Part shown: in pieces, positions 44,301-50,801 of the stretch
Layout: every line of letters starts with the position of its first letter
Numbering within the stretch: the first letter of the stretch is position 1
Origin: an uncultured Alphaproteobacteria bacterium
GTDB lineage: Bacteria; Pseudomonadota; Alphaproteobacteria; HIMB59; GCA-002718135
NCBI GenBank assembly: GCA_902537325.1
Contig: CACBAT010000012.1
Location: 1-52,054 of the forward strand
Direction: 5' to 3'
DNA length: 52,054 bases
Translations under genes and position numbers: made by a program
The notes under the pieces: generated by a model
What the model was told of the DNA's origin: nothing
Database searches by the model: none
What the model saw: only the letters and a program-made list of their open reading frames with translations

Positions 44301-44434
44301 GAAATAAAGGTATTTTATTGAGCACTGATGGACCTTATGACAATGTTATTAAAATAAAACCACCTCTTGTATTTACAAAATTAAATGTTGATCAAGTATG
44401 TAAAAACTTAGAAAATTTCTTTAAAAAATTATAA
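41399..44434 (+). CDS. Three-domain protein: APH-type kinase + M23 metallopeptidase + class III PLP phospho-lyase
   Basis: One 1011-residue protein from the ATG at 41399. Domain 1 (~1-370) is an aminoglycoside-phosphotransferase/hydroxylysine-kinase fold: H212-x-D214..N219 catalytic loop and D232 in L-D-Y-G-D. Domain 2 (~400-570) is an M23 (LytM) fold with both zinc motifs intact: H441-x-x-x-D445 and H531-x-H533. Domain 3 (~590-1011) is a class III aminotransferase-fold enzyme with PLP lysine K853 in L-G-K-P-M-G-N-G. Motifs such as A-Y-H-G-H and D-L-S-P-Y-K-F match ethanolamine-phosphate/phosphohydroxylysine phospho-lyases. Likely function: phosphorylate an amino alcohol or hydroxylysine, then eliminate phosphate. 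The M23 domain's job is unknown; no signal peptide is present. Confidence 0.9.
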   Translation: MNYTPFMSVFDVDPPIIDNKHLIKWLKINFSFLRNKLLKIKQLDSERDINFIIFINNKKKYVLKISNPSEKINILKYQDRLINYLRSDLTLKSFIPKIHHTKIVKYLDAKNRECFVRILSYIEGRMYGDTKSNDKIENSLGKLLGKVSTKLQAFNDIDAHRKFIWDPSNIKWIKKDINIFTGSKKLILLKCFSEYEKFVKNNLNKLRYSITHSDPNNYNIVIKESNVCGLLDYGDSIYSPTINDLAICLSYALMNNDNIYFTLKNIITEYNKQFSINEDEINSLISLCKSRLMITVVMAKKQRIKYPSNQYLSISEKDAWSLLEKLDKIPVNFLIYIVREICGFDIIHHHNEIINYINKFNFGNIFKFNLLDKNKSILKLSSDSPLLKGNPDNSSLKKRVNKIFKEDNSRIGIGLYNEKRKIYNGPNFISELNTNERRNIHLGIDIFIDQGTDLFAPIDGKIIILKNNNFKYDYGPTLVLEHSFKKYKFYTLYGHLSKIIFKKLKIGKKIKKGEWIGKVGNSNENGKWLPHLHFQIILDLLGHDKNFPGVGEEFLFNIWNRISPDPNLILRIPKSFYSNNNNNNFKDILKKRRKNISDNLSISYKKPLHMLEAKDQYFFDRYGRRYLDCVNNISHVGHSNSYVHEAMTQQNLKLNTNTRYLYDTINDYSELLLSKFPKKLNKIFFVCTGSEANDLAYRIAQTYTSAKDVFVMDNAYHGHTNALIDLSPYKFNSKGGLGKKDYVHVLDMPDPLRGKWRYQNSNWIQKYIEEAKTVIRNKIQETKIACFFTESILGCGGQVILPKNYLKEIFSEIRRNNALCIVDEVQTGFGRVGRNFWSFEEHDVVPDIVTLGKPMGNGHPIAAVITTEKIASTFNNGMEYFNSFGGNPVSCAIGKAVLETIDNNKLQKNALLVGNYFLKKLKKIQLKYKKYISEVRGRGLFLGIDIIQNNDVSKPNKKLAKLLINYMRNKGILLSTDGPYDNVIKIKPPLVFTKLNVDQVCKNLENFFKKL
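41403..41408 (-). promoter_or_regulatory. Candidate -10 of psuK-psuG
   Basis: TATAAT on the minus strand, ending 5 nt before the psuK ATG, inside the coding region of the divergent 41399 gene. It implies little or no leader. No -35 was convincing. Confidence 0.35.
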
Positions 44435-45020
44435 AATATATTCCATAACTAATCATTAGCAGACCAATGGTTAGATCAATCCAAAACCAAGTTTTATTAG
44501 AATAAATATATTTTGATAAAAACTTTGACATATATCCCAGTGAAAAGAAAAACAAAAAACTAGCTGAAATTGCTCCAACGCCAAATGAAAACTGATCATT
44601 AAAATTTGTTGATAATGATCCCAGTAAAATAATTGTATCTAGATAAACATGAGGATTTGCGTATGTAATAATGAATAAGGTAATTAATATTTTTCCGTAT
44701 TCGTTAATTATATTTAATTCATTATTTATATTTTTAATTTGATTTAATTTTATCACTTTATTTAATCCATAAAATATAAGCCAAATTCCACCTAATACTT
44801 TTATTGTTCCTATAATACTTGGATTAATTTGAACAATATAATTGGATAAATATATTCCTATTATAATTAGTAAACTGTCTGATAAACTGCAAAATAAAGT
44901 AACTGTAAAAACATAAGATTTTTTAAGCCCTTGCTGTATTACAAATAAATTTTGAGGTCCTATGGCTATAATTAATGTTCCTCCAATTATTAATCCTTGG
45001 ATAAAATCATAAATATACAT
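44421..45020 (-). CDS. LysE/ArgO-family amino acid exporter
   Basis: A 199-residue, six-helix exporter. The motif G-P-Q-N-L-F-V-I-Q-Q-G-L (~22-33) is the LysE/ArgO hallmark, and N-P-H-V-Y-L-D near residue 122 supports the arginine/lysine branch. Convergent with the fusion gene (14-bp overlap). A TATAAT-like palindrome between it and the divergent gene may serve both strands. Confidence 0.88.
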   Translation of the reverse strand: MYIYDFIQGLIIGGTLIIAIGPQNLFVIQQGLKKSYVFTVTLFCSLSDSLLIIIGIYLSNYIVQINPSIIGTIKVLGGIWLIFYGLNKVIKLNQIKNINNELNIINEYGKILITLFIITYANPHVYLDTIILLGSLSTNFNDQFSFGVGAISASFLFFFSLGYMSKFLSKYIYSNKTWFWIDLTIGLLMISYGIYFIIF

Positions 45021-45030
45021 ATTGCCTTAA

Positions 45031-45038
45031 ATTATAAT
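45031..45038. promoter_or_regulatory. Palindromic ATTATAAT, candidate two-way -10
   Basis: The octamer reads the same on both strands and contains TATAAT either way, in a 35-bp gap between divergent genes. It lies 10 nt from the LysE ATG and 17 nt from the DUF4864 ATG. No -35 boxes are convincing. Confidence 0.3.
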
Positions 45039-45055
45039 TACACTATTTTAAAATT

Positions 45056-45514
45056 ATGCACAAAATTATATTGTTTAGTTTGTTTATTTTATTATCAAAA
45101 AATGTTTATGGCGAAATGATAAAACCAGACCCTTCAATTGGTCCTAAAGAAGTTATTTCCATTCAATTAAAAGCACTCCAAAAAAATAACTTACCTTTTG
45201 ACGATGCCGGTATTGAACAAACTTGGGAATTTGCTCATCCAAATAATAGAATGTACACAGGTCCTCTAGACAATTTTATTAGGATGATTAAAAACCCATC
45301 CTATGCAATGATGATTGATCACTTAGAACACAATATAATTCCTGTTCAGGAACAAGAAAAAAGTTCATATTACTTTGTAGAGCTTACAGATAGTAATGGA
45401 AAAAAATTTGGTTTCGAATGGACAGTAGAAAAAGTAGAGCAAAATGGTGAGTTTAAAGATTGTTGGATGACTGTCGGTGTTTCTAGACCAATGCCTTTAT
45501 CACAAGCATCATAG
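45056..45514 (+). CDS. DUF4864-like exported protein
   Basis: A 152-residue protein with a signal peptide of about 19 residues. The body reads P-S-I-G-P-K-E-V-I-S-I-Q-L-K-A-L then an F-A-H-P-N-N-R-M-Y-T-G-P motif, as in DUF4864 proteins, a small NTF2-like group of unknown function. The last base of its TAG is the first base of the SRAP GTG start. Confidence 0.7.
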   Translation: MHKIILFSLFILLSKNVYGEMIKPDPSIGPKEVISIQLKALQKNNLPFDDAGIEQTWEFAHPNNRMYTGPLDNFIRMIKNPSYAMMIDHLEHNIIPVQEQEKSSYYFVELTDSNGKKFGFEWTVEKVEQNGEFKDCWMTVGVSRPMPLSQAS

Positions 45515-46170
45515 TGTGTGGAAGATTTACAAGTACTGAAGATAAAGAAAAAATTATAAAACTATTTCCTAACTCTGAAGTTTTAAATTATGCACATAAG
45601 TCTTACAATATATCACCTTCTAATATCGTTAATATTATTTATGAAAATAATCATAAACTTTTAATAGATGCTTTTATTTGGAGTTATAGTTTTTTTAGTA
45701 AACAAAATAATGTTACTCAATTTGTTATTAATGCAAGAATTGAAACGATTAATGATAAATATTTATTTAAAGAATCATTTACTAAAAGAAAATGTCTTAT
45801 TATTGCAAATGGATACTATGAATGGAAAAATATAAATAATCAAAAACAACCATATTTAATATCAATTCCTAGAAATGAATTATTATTTTTTGGCGGAATT
45901 TGGAGGGAGGAAATCAGAGATAATAAAAAAATGAATGTTGTCTGTATCATTACCAAAGAAGCAAATGAAAACCTTTCCTATATACATAATAGAATGCCTC
46001 TTATTATGTCTCATAATGAGGGTCTTGATTTTCTTAATGATGATAAAAATGAATTTCTATATAAAAACAAAAGTATTATCGAGGATGATTTAGACTTTTA
46101 TCCAGTATCAAAAATCGTAAATAATCCAAAAAATAATGATGAAAATTGCCTTAAAGAAATATCTTTATAA
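45514..46170 (+). CDS. SRAP (SOS response-associated peptidase, YedK/HMCES) protein
   Basis: SRAP proteins crosslink to abasic sites in single-stranded DNA through Cys2, protecting them. The start must be the GTG at 45514, because only then is the essential cysteine second (M-C-G-R-F). The N-A-R-I-E-T motif, a G-Y-Y-E-W-K with the catalytic Glu, and I-H-N-R-M-P with the catalytic His are all present. 218 residues, normal length. Confidence 0.93.
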   Translation: MCGRFTSTEDKEKIIKLFPNSEVLNYAHKSYNISPSNIVNIIYENNHKLLIDAFIWSYSFFSKQNNVTQFVINARIETINDKYLFKESFTKRKCLIIANGYYEWKNINNQKQPYLISIPRNELLFFGGIWREEIRDNKKMNVVCIITKEANENLSYIHNRMPLIMSHNEGLDFLNDDKNEFLYKNKSIIEDDLDFYPVSKIVNNPKNNDENCLKEISL

Positions 46171-46193
46171 TATTTAATTTTTTTTATCGCTTT

Positions 46194-46199
46194 TATAAT
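46194..46199 (+). promoter_or_regulatory. Candidate -10 for the malyl-CoA operon
   Basis: A perfect TATAAT, 28 nt before the ATG at 46228. No good -35 at 16-18 nt. The leader has no Shine-Dalgarno. Confidence 0.35.
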
Positions 46200-46227
46200 A
46201 TTAATCAAATATATAATTTTTTTTTAA

Positions 46228-47166
46228 ATGAGCCATTTATTTTATAAACCTGCTAAATCTAGATTGCACAGAAGTGAATTGGCTGTTCCAGGCTCTAATC
46301 CAAAGATGTTTGAAAAAGCATTAAAATCAAATGCCGATTATATTTTTTTAGATTTAGAAGATGCAGTATCTCCAAATGATAAAATTGATGCAAGAAAAAA
46401 TGTTATTAATGCAATAAAAGAATATAATTGGAGAGAAGAAGGTAAAACAATTTCTATAAGAATTAACGGCTTGGATACACACTATATGTATCGTGATGTG
46501 ATTGAAATTATAGAAGAGGTCGGTGATAAGATTGATACATTATTAATTCCAAAAGTAGGCTCATCATCTGATGTATATATGGTTGATTGTATGCTTAATC
46601 AAATTGAACAAAATAAAAAATTTGAAAATAGAATAGGTTTAGAATGTTTAATTGAAACAGCATTAGGAATGTCTAATATCCAATCAATCGCAACATCAAG
46701 CTCAAGACTAGAAGCATTACACTTTGGAGTTGCAGATTATGCAGCAAGTATGCGAGCAAGAACAGTTGTCATAGGAGGTTTAAATCCCGATTACCCTGGT
46801 GATCAATGGCATCATGGTCTATCAACTTTAGTAATGATCTGCAGGTCATATGGCTTAAGAGCAATAGATGGGCCTTTTGGTGATTTTAATGACAAAGAAG
46901 GATATCTTGATGCAGCAAAAAGAGCTGCAGCAATTGGTTTTGAGGGTAAATGGGCAATACATCCATCGCAAATAGATCTAGCTAATGAAGTTTTTTCTCC
47001 ACCCAAAGAAGAAATAGATAAAGCAAAAAGAATATTATTAGAATTAGAAAAAGCAGCTGCTGAAGGAAAGGGCGCTGCTCAGCTTGATGGAAGAATGATC
47101 GATGCTGCATCTGCAAGAATGGCTGAAAATATTGTAAATATTAATAAGTTAATTGAAAGTAAGTAA
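46228..47166 (+). CDS. mcl: L-malyl-CoA lyase (HpcH/HpaI family)
   Basis: Joins or splits malyl-CoA and glyoxylate plus acetyl-CoA. The 312-residue protein has the HpcH/HpaI barrel, with D-Y-I-F-L-D-L-E-D-A-V (~residues 37-47), R-I-N-G for CoA/substrate, L-E-C-L-I-E-T and A-I-H-P-S-Q near residue 246. It is followed one base later by the two malate thiokinase subunits, as in methylotroph serine-cycle loci, so malyl-CoA rather than citramalyl-CoA is the expected substrate. Direction in vivo is not fixed by sequence. Confidence 0.9.
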   Translation: MSHLFYKPAKSRLHRSELAVPGSNPKMFEKALKSNADYIFLDLEDAVSPNDKIDARKNVINAIKEYNWREEGKTISIRINGLDTHYMYRDVIEIIEEVGDKIDTLLIPKVGSSSDVYMVDCMLNQIEQNKKFENRIGLECLIETALGMSNIQSIATSSSRLEALHFGVADYAASMRARTVVIGGLNPDYPGDQWHHGLSTLVMICRSYGLRAIDGPFGDFNDKEGYLDAAKRAAAIGFEGKWAIHPSQIDLANEVFSPPKEEIDKAKRILLELEKAAAEGKGAAQLDGRMIDAASARMAENIVNINKLIESK

Positions 47167-48326
47167 TGGATATACACGAATATCAAGCAAAAAAAATATT
47201 ATCCGATTTTGGCGTTAAAATTCCCACTGGCGGTATTGTTTATAGTCCAGAAAATGCAGAAAATAAAGCGAGAGAAATTGGTGGTTCTAAATGGGTTGTA
47301 AAAGCGCAAGTTCACTCTGGTGCTAGAGGTAAAGCGGGAGGAATTATAATATGTAATTCTCCGTTAGAAGTTGCTGATGCAACTGATAAATTGTTGGGTA
47401 AAAAATTAATTACAAACCAAACAGGTCCAGAGGGGAAGATAATAAATAGAATTTATATTGAAGAAGCAACTGATATCAAACATGAATTATATTTAGGTTT
47501 AGTGTTTGATAGATCTTCAGAAAGTATAATGGTTGTAGCTTCAACAGAAGGTGGAATGAGTGTCGAAGAAATTTCAAAAGAAAAACCTGAAACAATTATA
47601 CGATCTAAAATAGAAGTAGCAGTTGGTATTCAACAATTTCAAGCAAGAGAAATAGCTTTTGGTTTAGGAATTGAATCCAAATTGATCTCAAGAGCTGCAA
47701 ATACAATTATTGGATGTTATAAAGCTTTTAGTGAGCTTGATGCAACAATGGTTGAAGTTAACCCATTAGTTGTATCACACCAAGATGAAATATTAGCATT
47801 AGATTGTAAAATGAGTTTTGATAATAATGCAATGTTTAGAAGAGACGAAATTGCAGAACTTAGAGATAAAACACAAGAAAATTCAAATGAAGTTTATGCT
47901 TCTGACAGAGGAATGAATTATGTAAGCTTAGATGGGAATATTGGTAATATTATTAATGGTGCAGGCTTAGCAATGGCTTCTATGGATATGATAAAACTTG
48001 CTGGTGGTCAACCTGCAAATTTTTTAGATGTTGGCGGAGGTGCAACGCCTGAAAAAATAGTTAAAGCTTTTAAATTAATCTCTATGGACACAAAAGTTAA
48101 GGTAATATTAGTTAATATCTTTGCAGGAATTAATAGATGTGATTGGGTTGCAGAAGGAATTATTCAAGCTTTATCAAAAATTGAAATTAAACATCCTTTA
48201 GTTATACGTTTAGCTGGAACTAACGTCGAAAAGGGAAATGAAATACTTAAAAAAAGCAATATTAATTACATTGAGGCATCAACTTTAGAAGATGCAGCAA
48301 ATAAAGCAGTGAAGGCTCTTGGATAA
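47166..48326 (+). CDS. mtkA: Malate-CoA ligase (malate thiokinase) beta subunit
   Basis: ATP-grasp subunit of malate-CoA ligase, 386 residues. The sequence closely follows the Methylobacterium MtkA pattern, including K-A-Q-V-H-S-G-A-R-G-K-A-G-G-I, Q-Q-F-Q-A-R-E-I-A-F-G-L, F-L-D-V-G-G-G-A and N-I-F-A-G-I-N-R-C-D-W-V. Position between mcl and mtkB rules for malate over succinate. Its ATG shares a base with the mcl stop. Running in reverse it would turn malyl-CoA into malate with ATP made. Confidence 0.9.
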   Translation: MDIHEYQAKKILSDFGVKIPTGGIVYSPENAENKAREIGGSKWVVKAQVHSGARGKAGGIIICNSPLEVADATDKLLGKKLITNQTGPEGKIINRIYIEEATDIKHELYLGLVFDRSSESIMVVASTEGGMSVEEISKEKPETIIRSKIEVAVGIQQFQAREIAFGLGIESKLISRAANTIIGCYKAFSELDATMVEVNPLVVSHQDEILALDCKMSFDNNAMFRRDEIAELRDKTQENSNEVYASDRGMNYVSLDGNIGNIINGAGLAMASMDMIKLAGGQPANFLDVGGGATPEKIVKAFKLISMDTKVKVILVNIFAGINRCDWVAEGIIQALSKIEIKHPLVIRLAGTNVEKGNEILKKSNINYIEASTLEDAANKAVKALG

Positions 48327-48328
48327 TC

Positions 48329-49225
48329 ATGTCTATAATCATTCACAAAAATACAAAAATTTTAGTCCAAGGATTCACTGGTAAAATTGGAAGTTTTCAT
48401 GCTGAAGAAATGATTAAGTATGGTTCTAACGTTGTTGGCGGGGTAACACCTGGAAAGGGTGGTATGACTCATTTAAATCTACCTGTTTTTAATACTGTTA
48501 AAGAAGCTGTAGATCAAACTGGAGCATCAACATCAATTTTATTTGTCCCACCAGCCTTTGCAGCAGACTCAGCAATGGAAGCTGCTGATGCAGGTATTAA
48601 AACGTGTGTGGCTATTACTGACGGTATTCCTTCTCATGATATGGTTAAAATAAAAAGATACATGAGAAGATATCCAAAAGATAAAAAAATGGGATTAGTA
48701 GGTCCGAATTGTGCAGGAATAATTAGCCCTGGTAAATCTATGTTAGGTATTATGCCTGGTCATATTTACAAAGAAGGTAAAATAGGAATAGTTAGTAGAT
48801 CTGGCACTTTGGGATATGAAGCTGCACAACAACTTAAAGATTTGGAAATTGGTGTTTCAACAAGTGTGGGTATAGGAGGCGATCCAATAAATGGAAGTTC
48901 TTTTAGAGATATAATTGAAAAGTTTGAAAATGATGATGAAACTATTGCAGTTTTAATGATAGGTGAAATAGGTGGCCCACAAGAAGTTGAAGCTGGACAA
49001 TTTGCTAAAGAAAATATGAGTAAACCGGTAATTGCGTATATAGCAGGACTAACTGCACCTAAAGGTCGTGTGATGGGGCACGCTGGCGCAATTGTTTCTG
49101 CTTATGGTGAAAGTGCAATAGAAAAAGTAGAACTTCTTAAAGAGTGTGGAGTTACAATTTCCAAAAACCCTTCTGTAATGGGTGAAGCTGTTAAAAAAGT
49201 ATTAGTAGAAAATAATTTGAATTAA
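48329..49225 (+). CDS. mtkB: Malate-CoA ligase (malate thiokinase) alpha subunit
   Basis: CoA-binding/phosphohistidine subunit, 298 residues. CoA-binding Rossmann domain with G-F-T-G-K-I-G at ~16-22, V-G-P-N-C-A-G-I near 128, and the phosphohistidine H251 in G-H-A-G-A-I. Directly follows mtkA. Same functional call as mtkA; by itself it could be read as a succinyl-CoA synthetase alpha subunit. Confidence 0.9.
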   Translation: MSIIIHKNTKILVQGFTGKIGSFHAEEMIKYGSNVVGGVTPGKGGMTHLNLPVFNTVKEAVDQTGASTSILFVPPAFAADSAMEAADAGIKTCVAITDGIPSHDMVKIKRYMRRYPKDKKMGLVGPNCAGIISPGKSMLGIMPGHIYKEGKIGIVSRSGTLGYEAAQQLKDLEIGVSTSVGIGGDPINGSSFRDIIEKFENDDETIAVLMIGEIGGPQEVEAGQFAKENMSKPVIAYIAGLTAPKGRVMGHAGAIVSAYGESAIEKVELLKECGVTISKNPSVMGEAVKKVLVENNLN

Positions 49226-49240
49226 TATAATTAAAAAATA

Positions 49241-49378
49241 ATGAAATTTTTGTATAAAAATGAATTCTGGATGTTAATATTTTCTCTAGGTGTTCTTTAT
49301 TGGTTATTTAATCCATCAGTCTTAACAACCTTAGTTATGATTGTGCCATTGTTATTGGCCGTTTCTTCCCGTAAATAA
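49241..49378 (+). CDS. Small membrane protein (45 aa)
   Basis: An ATG-to-TAA frame 15 bp after mtkB, too small to be listed by most callers. The product has a short basic N-terminus (M-K-F-L-Y-K-N) and two close hydrophobic stretches, ending S-S-R-K. Not recognised. It could be co-transcribed with the malyl-CoA operon. Confidence 0.5.
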   Translation: MKFLYKNEFWMLIFSLGVLYWLFNPSVLTTLVMIVPLLLAVSSRK

Positions 49379-49433
49379 ACCTAAGTTTTATACTTAATGA
49401 TGCATTAACGTTTATTGTATTTATAGTTAAAAA

Positions 49434-49997
49434 ATGAAATTATATCTTATAAGACATGCAGAGTCAGAAGCTAATGCAGCATCAGATTTAGATAATCCAA
49501 CTTATTATTATGATGCAAGAATTACTCAAAGAGGAGTTGATCAAGCAAAAAAATTAAATAATAGAATTAAAAATCTCAAATTTGATAATTATTTTTGTTC
49601 CCCCTTAACAAGAACATTGGAAACATTCTCTATTGTTTTTCCATCTAATAAACCTGTAATTGAACCTTTAATAAGAGAACATTTGTACCATTCATGTGAT
49701 GTAGGAAGACAACCAAAAAAATTAAAAAAAGAATTTAATGATTTTGATTTTAATAATTTAAATGATTTTTGGTGGAATAATAACAAACCTATTAATGAAA
49801 AAAAAATTATACAAGAGTCTCACAATGATATTAAAATGAGATTAAGGTCTTTTCTGCTATCTATCAAAAACCTTAATTTACAAAAAATTGTTTTAGTCAG
49901 TCATGGTACATTCTTAAGTCAAATAACTGAATATATGCTGGATAACTGTGAGGTATACGATTGTGAGTACGATGAGGTATACGAAAAATTTTTTTAA
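49434..49997 (+). CDS. Histidine phosphatase family protein (phosphoglycerate-mutase-like)
   Basis: 187 residues with the R7-H8-A-E phosphohistidine motif at the N-terminus, S-P-L-T-R-T (~60) and a later V-S-H-G-T-F with the second catalytic His. No clear match to the cofactor-dependent mutase; a small-molecule phosphatase is likelier. It lies 23 bp from the convergent creatininase-like gene. A TATAGT ends 6 nt before its ATG. Confidence 0.85.
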   Translation: MKLYLIRHAESEANAASDLDNPTYYYDARITQRGVDQAKKLNNRIKNLKFDNYFCSPLTRTLETFSIVFPSNKPVIEPLIREHLYHSCDVGRQPKKLKKEFNDFDFNNLNDFWWNNNKPINEKKIIQESHNDIKMRLRSFLLSIKNLNLQKIVLVSHGTFLSQITEYMLDNCEVYDCEYDEVYEKFF

Positions 49998-50020
49998 TTT
50001 AATTCTTAATAAATAAAAAT

Positions 50021-50788
50021 CTAAAACATCTCATTTATTATCTTATTTAATTTTTGTGTTACTCTATCAATTATCTTTTTTCCTATCTGTGCATTAGATT
50101 TTCTAGGATCTCCAATAATTCCACTTTTACTTAATTCTTTAGTTACCCAAGTTTTCTTAATATTTTTTTCATAAGAAATGGTTTTAGATGATAAATAATC
50201 GGGAGATAATCTATGTTTAGAAATTTTAGATTGCCTAACTAGGTTTGGAAATAAATATAACATAATAGATGTTTCAAATTCTCCACCGTGATAACCAAAG
50301 TCTTTTTCTTTACTTGATATAATTCCTTTAAATTGATCAAATAAAAAATATGTGCCTTTTACTATGTTTATCTTAAATTCTGATTTCAATTCTTTAGCAA
50401 TAATATCTATATGGCTAATTTGTCCACCATGACTATTTAAAAGTAATATATTTTTAAATTTCAATTTACATACATTTTCTAAAATTGACAAAGAGTGCGA
50501 TATAAATTCCAATGAATCAATACTTATTGTTCCATCAAAATCTGTATGTTCAGCAGCTGAACCAAAATATATTTCAGGCATAATTAAATATTTATTTGAA
50601 CTATATTTTTTATTGAATTCTAATAATATTCCTTCAAGAATTTTTTTATCAGTATTTAATGGAAGATGTGGACCGTGTTGTTCTATTGATGAAAATGGGA
50701 AAATTAAAACTGTTTTTCTATTTATTTTTTTAACTTCATTTGTTGTTAATTCTTCCCAAAAGTTTGTTAGCATTTTTTTATTATACAT
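50021..50788 (-). CDS. Creatininase-superfamily amidohydrolase
   Basis: 255 residues. The metal-binding pattern E36-Q-H38 with D47 and N-S-H120-G-G falls at the same spacing as in creatininase, but the position of the enzyme's later Glu (E122) is Gly, and a separate G-G-E-F-E-T lies further on. That pattern fits non-creatininase members such as the archaeal FAPy deformylase (ArfB) and MftE. Neighbours are an MDR dehydrogenase and a PTPS-like protein, so a pterin/pyrimidine substrate is more likely than creatinine (inference). It starts 13 bp from the divergent dehydrogenase ATG. Confidence 0.8.
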   Translation of the reverse strand: MYNKKMLTNFWEELTTNEVKKINRKTVLIFPFSSIEQHGPHLPLNTDKKILEGILLEFNKKYSSNKYLIMPEIYFGSAAEHTDFDGTISIDSLEFISHSLSILENVCKLKFKNILLLNSHGGQISHIDIIAKELKSEFKINIVKGTYFLFDQFKGIISSKEKDFGYHGGEFETSIMLYLFPNLVRQSKISKHRLSPDYLSSKTISYEKNIKKTWVTKELSKSGIIGDPRKSNAQIGKKIIDRVTQKLNKIINEMF

Positions 50789-50801
50789 TTATAAGTAAAT
50801 T

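Noticed and set aside
47166..49225. Succinyl-CoA synthetase (SucCD) reading of mtkAB
   Set aside because: Sequence motifs follow MtkA/MtkB more closely and the genes are joined to malyl-CoA lyase; there are no sucAB genes nearby.
50021..50788. Creatinine degradation by the creatininase-like protein
   Set aside because: A key creatininase glutamate is replaced, and no creatinase or sarcosine oxidase genes are nearby.
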